Below, one piece after another: positions 14,374-19,899 of a DNA stretch of 19,899 bases. The translations under genes and the position numbers were made by a program. The stretch is taken from assembly GCA_947505055.1 (NCBI GenBank), contig CANNLO010000055.1, forward strand, positions 1 through 19,899. Direction: 5' to 3'. The stretch comes from Methylococcaceae bacterium. GTDB taxonomy: Bacteria; Pseudomonadota; Gammaproteobacteria; Methylococcales; Methylomonadaceae. The notes below the pieces were generated by a model. That model was given only the letters and a program-made list of their open reading frames with translations, ran no database searches and was not told the DNA's origin. Every line of letters begins with the position of its first letter. The stretch's first letter is position 1.

Positions 14374-16557
14374 CTAAAAATTACACGCCGGAAGCTGAAT
14401 GATAAATCCAGCCCCCACTCTATCGCTACGAGCCTCTATCGACTGCGACACTTCCCGACGGCTGGTATCGACCCAAATCGCCCCGCCATGCTCCTCAATT
14501 ATCTTTTTGACAATCGCTAAACCCAACCCCGTCCCCTTGACCTTGGTCGTCACGTAAGGTTCAAAAATTTGTTCGATTTGCTCATCTTTAATACCCGGAC
14601 CGTCATCATAAATCGCTATTTCGATGAAATCGGTGGTATTTTTCTGCACCCGCCGCAAGTTGATTTCAATCAAACCCTTGGTATCTATTGCTTCCAGCGC
14701 ATTTTTTATCAAATTATGCAGAACCTGCCTGATACTAACCGGATCACCCTTAATCATCAACTGTCCCGTATCATAATCGGCTTTAAAATTAACTCCTGAC
14801 TTCAAGGTATAAAGCGCCAGCACCTCCTGAACCAAACCAGGCAAATCAATATCAACCGTCTGTTTTTTGGATGGTTTGGCGTATTCCGAAAAATCGTCCA
14901 CCATCTCTTTCATTGCCTCAACCTGTTGCACAATGGTTATGGTCGAACGCTGTAACATTTCCGCATCGACAGCCAACAACTTGCCCGCCAACTTGTGCTG
15001 TAAACGTTCCGCCGACAACTGTATCGGCGTTAATGGATTTTTGATTTCATGAGCCAGTCTTCTGGCAACTTCTCCCCAGGCGGCATTTTTTTGCGCCTGA
15101 ATCAAATCCGTCACATCATCGAAAACCACCACAGCCCCGACCCTCCGTCCTTCCTGTGAAAACAGCGGCGTGCCTCTGCACAACAATTCCTGACGGCCAT
15201 TGGAACCTAAAAAAACAATTCGCTGCTGCCAAATATCATCAGCCTGTTCCAACAAACGCTGAATTGATTTTAGCGGCTCGGCCAGTTCAACATAAGCCTG
15301 GACCAATTCCAATAAAGTCCGTCCTATAAACTGATTCACCGGAATATGAAAAATCCGGTAAGCCGCCTGATTCGCGGTACGGATCTTGTAATGCGCATCA
15401 AAACTAATGACACCAGCTGTTAAATTGCCCAATATCGTTTCCAGATAAGCTCGCTGATTTTCAACTTCGATACCCGCCATCCGAGTTGCATCACTGGCTC
15501 TCGCAATCCGATGGGTCATCTCATTAAAAGACTCGACCAAAAAACCCAGGTCGTCCTGGGCAATAACCGGCAAGTCCTGGTCATAATGCCCTGAGGCCAC
15601 GGCCTGAGTCCCCTTAACCAATGCTTTTACCGGCGCAACAATATTTCGGATGCTAATAAACGCCACCCAAATTGCCGCCAGCAAACTCATCAATAACACC
15701 AACGATAAAGTTAGCGAGAAACTTAACTTCAACGAATCCCTTAAAAAATGCATCTCCCGATAACGCACAAAAGCAAATTCCACTGAATCAGCCAAATCGG
15801 CAATCCTGACCGGCACCGGATATAAGGCCTGCAAATACTCAGGCTCCTTACTATGGACCATAACAATGCTCCTGATCATCAACTCATCTTCACGAACCGG
15901 AGCTAAAGCGACAAACTCGGAATTCTGCCGCAACTGCAACCAGACATTCTCATCCGGCAAACTCGGTAAAATATCGCTAGGATTGATACTGCTGGACGCA
16001 ATAATTCTGCCTTGCCGGGAAAATAGTGTCATCTCGGACGCACCCGAAAGTTCGCGAAGATTTTCCATTTCCAGCGTTGCCTGTGCTACCGAAGAATCCT
16101 CCAGTTTCTCGGACAACTGCTGGGTTTTCTTTAAATCCCAGCGCATCCGCTGATCCAAAGAAGCCTGACTCAATTCCAGCGCGTCTTCCATAGCACGATC
16201 TATTTCGACATTAAACCAACTGTCGATACCCTGATGTAAAAACTGCATCGAAAAATAAAAAACAATTGCGGCGGGTGCCAAGGCCAACAATACAAACAGC
16301 GACACCATACGTGTCGTTAACTTCGAACCGGCCTCGCGTTTTTTTAACTGACGCGCCAAAGAATAAATATTCGCACCAACTAGGCCCAACAGCACTATGG
16401 AACCCAGCGCATTCACCAACAGCAGCCAGGAATACATCGCACTCAATTCTGAAGATTCCTGCGTTGCCGAACTCATCAACTGCAATAACAACAGAATCGA
16501 GCCAAACAGGATAAATATAGACAAGCTGACAGGAGGTTTTATTTTGTAAAAGGCCAT
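14374..16557 (-). CDS. ntrY: NtrY-type membrane sensor histidine kinase
   Basis: The protein is 727 aa. Two helices near 11-30 and 43-65, a third near 84-106 and a fourth near 277-302 frame an extracytoplasmic sensor region (about 107-276). HAMP (about 303-357), PAS (about 368-485), the HisKA dimerisation helix with His503 in LAHEIKNPLTP, and a HATPase domain follow; the last has N-box HNLIKNALEA (614-623), G1 DDGPGI (651-656) and G2 GTGLGL (675-680). All kinase motifs are intact. NtrY autophosphorylates and passes phosphate to NtrX; in other proteobacteria the pair is linked to nitrogen, redox and envelope control. ATG 16557 is chosen over ATG 16584 because GGA lies close upstream and the hydrophobic N-terminus follows at once. 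It overlaps the DUF4390 gene by 19 bp, so the two are probably coupled. Confidence 0.93.
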   Translation of the reverse strand: MAFYKIKPPVSLSIFILFGSILLLLQLMSSATQESSELSAMYSWLLLVNALGSIVLLGLVGANIYSLARQLKKREAGSKLTTRMVSLFVLLALAPAAIVFYFSMQFLHQGIDSWFNVEIDRAMEDALELSQASLDQRMRWDLKKTQQLSEKLEDSSVAQATLEMENLRELSGASEMTLFSRQGRIIASSSINPSDILPSLPDENVWLQLRQNSEFVALAPVREDELMIRSIVMVHSKEPEYLQALYPVPVRIADLADSVEFAFVRYREMHFLRDSLKLSFSLTLSLVLLMSLLAAIWVAFISIRNIVAPVKALVKGTQAVASGHYDQDLPVIAQDDLGFLVESFNEMTHRIARASDATRMAGIEVENQRAYLETILGNLTAGVISFDAHYKIRTANQAAYRIFHIPVNQFIGRTLLELVQAYVELAEPLKSIQRLLEQADDIWQQRIVFLGSNGRQELLCRGTPLFSQEGRRVGAVVVFDDVTDLIQAQKNAAWGEVARRLAHEIKNPLTPIQLSAERLQHKLAGKLLAVDAEMLQRSTITIVQQVEAMKEMVDDFSEYAKPSKKQTVDIDLPGLVQEVLALYTLKSGVNFKADYDTGQLMIKGDPVSIRQVLHNLIKNALEAIDTKGLIEINLRRVQKNTTDFIEIAIYDDGPGIKDEQIEQIFEPYVTTKVKGTGLGLAIVKKIIEEHGGAIWVDTSRREVSQSIEARSDRVGAGFIIQLPACNF

Positions 16558-17156
16558 AATGTCCAGTCGCTGGATAAATACCATTGAGGGTTAGTGTAAG
16601 CAACCGGACGCAAGGGTAGTGGGAGCGCATCCCGGTCCAGGGTCACTTTAATACCTACAGCATAGCGCCTTCCCTGCACATAATTATTTTTATTCAGAAT
16701 AAAAAGCTTCCTTAATACGGACATTGAGTCCAGCGCCGCAGACAAGGTAGAAAAATTATAAAGCTCACCGCCATTTTCGTCCCTAACCCGATACATATTG
16801 AGCAAGGCGTAATACTGAATACGGTAACGAATGCCTGTATCAACCAGAACCTTATCCCAGAAATAGTCACGATGTTGAAATGTTTTGACATGAATATCCC
16901 AAAATAAAGGCACGCCGTTTTGCAATGCTTCTTTCGCACGGGGGCTAAGTCGATAATCTATATCCGCCGATAAGACATAGCTATCATCTTGCAAGATGGT
17001 CTCAACATTTTCTATCTTAACGCCCGCTTCTTCGTCTATATCCCGGGCAGGCCGCTCTAAGCTAAGCGCATCGAACTTGTCAGCGAATGTTGACACAGGC
17101 AACAAACACAATAAGAGACTGCACACACCCACAGACAGGCAAAATAGTTTTAACAA
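16539..17156 (-). CDS. DUF4390 secreted protein encoded ahead of ntrYX
   Basis: This 205 aa protein has a clear Sec signal peptide (Lys3, hydrophobic 5-20, likely cut after Ala25 in VSTFA-DK) and no lipobox. The mature part is a soluble domain with the family segments YRLSPRAKEALQNGVPLFWD (about 67-86), RIQYYALLNMYRV and YAVGIKVTLDRDALPLPLRP. DUF4390 is a conserved family of unknown role, commonly found between rsmB and ntrY in beta- and gammaproteobacteria, so a link to NtrY sensing is plausible. The start is TTG 17156: no ATG exists in the signal region, and AGAAG is 6 nt upstream. The next GTG would remove the basic N-terminus of the signal. The 3' end overlaps ntrY. The rsmB stop is 135 bp upstream, so a separate promoter is possible but none is convincing. 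Confidence 0.88.
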   Translation of the reverse strand: MLKLFCLSVGVCSLLLCLLPVSTFADKFDALSLERPARDIDEEAGVKIENVETILQDDSYVLSADIDYRLSPRAKEALQNGVPLFWDIHVKTFQHRDYFWDKVLVDTGIRYRIQYYALLNMYRVRDENGGELYNFSTLSAALDSMSVLRKLFILNKNNYVQGRRYAVGIKVTLDRDALPLPLRPVAYTNPQWYLSSDWTLWPFTK

Positions 17157-17235
17157 AATGAACTTCTAAATTTATTAATACATAACATCAGCGGAACTCA
17201 ACCTATATACACCAAAGCAAATAACATAAACTTCC

Positions 17236-17267
17236 TGGCTAATTAGAGCTCACCCTAAGAGCAGCCA
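17236..17267 (-). other. Bulged stem-loop between rsmB and DUF4390 genes
   Basis: On the minus strand TGGCT-GCTC, a 7-nt loop, GAGC, a 7-nt bulge, then AGCCA can pair. There is no U tract after it, so it is not an intrinsic terminator; it could mark an RNA-processing or 3'-end structure. The rest of the 135-bp gap shows nothing else I can support. Confidence 0.25.
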
Positions 17268-17291
17268 AAATATCGCGAGCATGACTCACTC

Positions 17292-18599
17292 TTACCGCTT
17301 GCCGATCTTCGCATAATAAAAACCGTCCATCGCCGATTCACCGGTAATAATCTGGCGCCCACAGACACCGGCAACACCCCAATCTGCGGTTTCCTCACTG
17401 GCATTTGGGAACAAGGGCAATTCGATAGCATCAGTATTTGCCGTCAAAAACGCCTGAATCTGTTGTTCATTTTCCTGCTTTAAAATCGAACAGGTTGCAT
17501 AAACCATAACTCCACCGGGCGCCAACAAAGGCCAGATGGCTTGTAGTATGGCTTTTTGCAGAGCCTGCAACTGGCCAATATCTTCGGCACGACGCAATAT
17601 TTTAATATCAGGATGTCGACGGATAACACCCAAAGCTGAACAAGGCGCGTCCAGTAAAATACGGTCAAAAAGTTTACCGTCCCACCAAGTGGCAGGGTTT
17701 GCCGCATCTCCAACTACCAACTTAGCGGACAAATTCAAGCGCTGCAAATTTTCGCTAACCCGCTGCATACGGGCCTCGTCGATATCAACAGCAACCAATT
17801 CTGCCAACTGTGGCTGGCTTTCAAGAATATGCGCGGTCTTGCCGCCAGGCGCGGCGCAAACATCCAACACCCGCTGACCCGGCTGAACGGCCAGCAAGCC
17901 AGCCGCCAATTGCGCCGCAGTATCCTGAACCGAAGCCAACCCTTCGGCAAAGCCCGGCAACAGATCTACCTGCACCGGCTTATCGAGCCGAATTGCCGAT
18001 GGACAAAAATTGACCGCCTCAGCCGCTATGTCTTGCTCGGCTAATAAATGCAAATACTGCTCGCAACTGGTTTTTGCAAGATTAACCCTTAACACCAGCG
18101 GCGGTTGCAGGTTATTTTCAAGTAATATTTGTTTCGCTAGGTCAGGCCAGTCCTGTTCAATTTGCTTGATCAGCCAAGCCGGATGGCTGACCGCTGCGGA
18201 CTGAAATTTTTCAGCTTTATTTTCCAGACCTTCCTGTTCACGTAAATAAGTTCTAAGTACCGCATTTAGCAGTGACTTGGCCCACGGTTTTTTACGCGCA
18301 GCCAAAACCGTTTCGGAAACTGCCGCATGCGGTTTGACCCGCATAAAATTTAACTGATACAAACCCACCAAAGCCAACGCTTTGACGTCGGCGTCTTTTA
18401 AGGGTTTATCCAGTAATTGACTTAAAATAAAATCCAGTCGATGAAACTGCCTACAAACGCCATAACAGAGCGCTTGAATAAAAGCCCGGTCTTTGCTCGC
18501 TTCTATGCCTGAAAAAGCCTGATCCAAAGCAGCTGTTAAGGACTGCCCGTCCTGTAAAACCCGCGATAATACCCGAGCCGCAACTAATCGAGTATTCAA
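17292..18599 (-). CDS. rsmB: 16S rRNA (cytosine-967-C5)-methyltransferase
   Basis: The protein is 435 aa, near the E. coli length. The N-terminal NusB-like RNA-binding domain (about 1-135) has AFIQALCYGVCRQFHRLD and LDKPLKDADVKALALVGLYQ. The SAM-binding domain shows LDVCAAPGGKTAHILE (245-260), the acid in VAVDIDEARMQR, the motif-IV LLDAPCSALGVIRRHPD with Cys320, and the motif-VI YATCS with nucleophile Cys370. It methylates C967 of 16S rRNA. The start is TTG 18599, overlapping the fmt stop as TTGA, with a G-rich stretch (GGGG) about 10 nt upstream; no ATG or GTG is available near the family N-terminus. Translation is thus tied to fmt, in the standard def-fmt-rsmB order. Confidence 0.96.
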   Translation of the reverse strand: MNTRLVAARVLSRVLQDGQSLTAALDQAFSGIEASKDRAFIQALCYGVCRQFHRLDFILSQLLDKPLKDADVKALALVGLYQLNFMRVKPHAAVSETVLAARKKPWAKSLLNAVLRTYLREQEGLENKAEKFQSAAVSHPAWLIKQIEQDWPDLAKQILLENNLQPPLVLRVNLAKTSCEQYLHLLAEQDIAAEAVNFCPSAIRLDKPVQVDLLPGFAEGLASVQDTAAQLAAGLLAVQPGQRVLDVCAAPGGKTAHILESQPQLAELVAVDIDEARMQRVSENLQRLNLSAKLVVGDAANPATWWDGKLFDRILLDAPCSALGVIRRHPDIKILRRAEDIGQLQALQKAILQAIWPLLAPGGVMVYATCSILKQENEQQIQAFLTANTDAIELPLFPNASEETADWGVAGVCGRQIITGESAMDGFYYAKIGKR

Positions 18600-19525
18600 C
18601 CGAGTTTTACCCCATTTACATCATGAGCGCTGATAAAGGCATTTACCGGCATGCGTTTTCCTCCCGGCAACTGAACTTCCAGCAATCTTAAAAAATCGCT
18701 TCCGGTAGCCACATTCAGATGCTTGTCAACGCAACTGACAAAGCCGGGAACTAAAGTTGCTGACGAAACATTTTCGACTACTTCAGCCGCCCAGATCCGT
18801 AACACATTACCCTGATAAAGAGTTTGTGCAACCGGCCAGGAATTTAAGCCTCTTATTTTTAACGCCAACTCTGAAGCAGTTTGAGTCCAGTCAATAAACG
18901 CCTCACTTTTTTCCAGTTTTTCGGCATAAGTCACCAGCGTCTCATCCTGAGACTCAGGATGAATGTCCTCCGCTTCAAGTTGCGCGAGCACTTTGCTCAA
19001 ACCGGTCGCACCCAACACCGATAATTTGTCGTGCAGGACACTGGCCGTATCCAGCGAGTCTATGACGTATTCTTCCTTGTGCAACATGTCGCCGGCATCT
19101 AATTTGCGTACTATTCTCATGATGGTAACGCCGGTTTTTTCATCACCCGCCATCAACGATCGTTGAATCGGCGCGGCACCTCGCCAGCGCGGTAAAAGGG
19201 ATGCGTGAACATTGAGGCAACCGAGTTTGGGCACATCCAAAACTGCTTGAGTAAGAATCATGCCGTAAGCGACAACTACCATTAAATCGGCATCAAACGA
19301 GCTGATCTGCTGAAAGTCTTCATCCGTTCTTAAAGTTAGTGGTTGAAACACAGGAATTCCCGCCGACAAAGCCAATTCCTTGACCGGACTGGCTTGTAAC
19401 TTTCGACCTCTGCCCGCCGGACGGTCGGGCTGGGTATAAACGGCGCAAACTTCATGTCCCGAATCCAGCAAAATTTGCAGACTGGGCACCGCGAACTCAG
19501 GCGTTCCGGCAAAAATAATCTTCAT
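18596..19525 (-). CDS. fmt: Methionyl-tRNA formyltransferase
   Basis: The protein is 309 aa, the usual size. It formylates Met-tRNA-fMet using 10-formyl-tetrahydrofolate. The N-terminal domain has IIFAGTPEFAVPSL (3-16), QPDRPAGRGRKL and the active-site block LNVHASLLPRWRGAAPI (104-120). Asn105, His107 and Asp143 correspond to the catalytic triad Asn106-His108-Asp144 of E. coli. The C-terminal beta-barrel domain (about 205-309) binds tRNA and ends LPGGKRMPVNAF then a short tail. ATG 19525 is used: its A is also the last base of the def stop (TGATG). The TTG one codon earlier is possible, but ATG fits the family. The gene sits between def and rsmB. Confidence 0.97.
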   Translation of the reverse strand: MKIIFAGTPEFAVPSLQILLDSGHEVCAVYTQPDRPAGRGRKLQASPVKELALSAGIPVFQPLTLRTDEDFQQISSFDADLMVVVAYGMILTQAVLDVPKLGCLNVHASLLPRWRGAAPIQRSLMAGDEKTGVTIMRIVRKLDAGDMLHKEEYVIDSLDTASVLHDKLSVLGATGLSKVLAQLEAEDIHPESQDETLVTYAEKLEKSEAFIDWTQTASELALKIRGLNSWPVAQTLYQGNVLRIWAAEVVENVSSATLVPGFVSCVDKHLNVATGSDFLRLLEVQLPGGKRMPVNAFISAHDVNGVKLG

Positions 19526-19899
19526 CAAGCCTTTTCCATTTTATGAGCTTTCTCGAGTTTCTTCTTAATCCGCTGCCGCTTTAACGGTGAGATATAATCA
19601 ACAAACAACTTGCCAGTCAGATGATCCAATTCATGCTGAACACATACCGCCAACAACTCTTTAGCGTCAAATTGAAACGGGTCGCCGTCCCGATTAAGAG
19701 CTTTAACAATGATATGTTCAGCCCGGTTCACTTTTTCGAAAAAACCGGGTACTGAAAGACAGCCCTCTTCGGACTCTTTATCACCATCTTTTTCAATGAT
19801 TTCGGGATTAATCAAACACAACGGTGTATTTTTATCTTCGCTGACATCGATGACAACAATCTGCAAATGAACATTGACCTGGGTAGCGGCCAAGCCAAC
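19525..19899 (-). CDS. def: Peptide deformylase, N-terminus outside window
   Basis: The visible 124 residues start in motif 1, VGLAATQV, and continue with motif 2 EGCLS (19753-19767, whose Cys binds the metal) and motif 3 with HELDH (19621-19635, two His ligands and the catalytic Glu). The C-terminus [18 protein letters not shown] is typical of gammaproteobacterial deformylase. Comparison with E. coli Def suggests that about 45 N-terminal residues lie beyond base 19899. The TTG at 19893 is Leu of the GLAATQ motif, not a start. The enzyme removes the formyl group from new proteins, the reverse side of the Fmt reaction encoded next to it. Confidence 0.97.
   Translation of the reverse strand, partial: VGLAATQVNVHLQIVVIDVSEDKNTPLCLINPEIIEKDGDKESEEGCLSVPGFFEKVNRAEHIIVKALNRDGDPFQFDAKELLAVCVQHELDHLTGKLFVDYISPLKRQRIKKKLEKAHKMEKA

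Noticed and set aside
16211..16630. A 139-codon minus-strand frame overlapping ntrY and DUF4390
   Set aside because: It is a shifted-frame shadow of ntrY, whose transmembrane N-terminus is clear in the proper frame.
19891..19893. TTG 19893 as the def start
   Set aside because: It codes the Leu of the conserved GLAATQ motif, and the frame stays open to the window edge.
1..19899. Mobile element, defence system, toxin-antitoxin or CRISPR locus
   Set aside because: No transposase, integrase, nuclease, repeat array or terminal repeats were found, and codon use looks even; all well-supported genes fit housekeeping, envelope or sensing roles.

Overview
The window looks like chromosomal DNA of a gammaproteobacterium with moderate to low GC. 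The main evidence is the minus-strand order def-fmt-rsmB-DUF4390-ntrY-ntrX, followed by rplM-rpsI. A Bpt-type leucyltransferase and a chemoreceptor ending in a CheR-tether pentapeptide fit the same group. A methanotroph-like (Methylococcales) host is possible, but that is a guess from gene content and general look. I see no tRNA, rRNA, CRISPR array, insertion sequence, phage gene or attachment site.

Layout. (1) 1-5313 is a mixed metabolic region. It holds the tail of an unknown plus-strand gene, an Old Yellow Enzyme ene-reductase, a convergent two-gene unit (ybgA/TudS-like protein plus an atypical SDR), then plus-strand bpt, a small DUF5062-like protein and a Gfo/Idh/MocA oxidoreductase. (2) 5362-8190 is a large minus-strand chemoreceptor with an Aer-type PAS, a periplasmic domain, several HAMP units and a second PAS. 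A gap of about 400 bp upstream holds its probable promoter. (3) 8587-11913 is a compact minus-strand envelope-glycolipid cluster: GT2 sugar transferase, LAB_N small membrane protein, GT39/ArnT-like transferase and PAP2 phosphatase. (4) 11940-12924 is the rplM-rpsI operon with a strong sigma70-type promoter and an intrinsic terminator. (5) 13001-19899 is the housekeeping and regulatory block def (cut by the window edge), fmt, rsmB, DUF4390, ntrY, ntrX.

How the genes work together. def and fmt remove and add the formyl group at the start of proteins, and rsmB methylates 16S rRNA. The secreted DUF4390 protein and the NtrYX two-component pair follow. In the lipid cluster the most economical model is polyprenyl-phosphate-sugar synthesis (GT2), possible flipping (LAB_N), periplasmic transfer to lipid A or another acceptor (GT39), and phosphate removal (PAP2). 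This resembles the Francisella FlmF/FlmK/LpxE set. The final substrate cannot be read from sequence.

Most interesting points: an NtrX that lacks the GAFTGA loop and also has Gly in place of the Walker B Asp; an ene-reductase whose FMN-phosphate site looks altered; the four-gene glycolipid cluster, placed 26 nt behind a ribosomal-protein terminator; and a TudS-type desulfidase domain fused to DUF1722 and coupled to an SDR gene.
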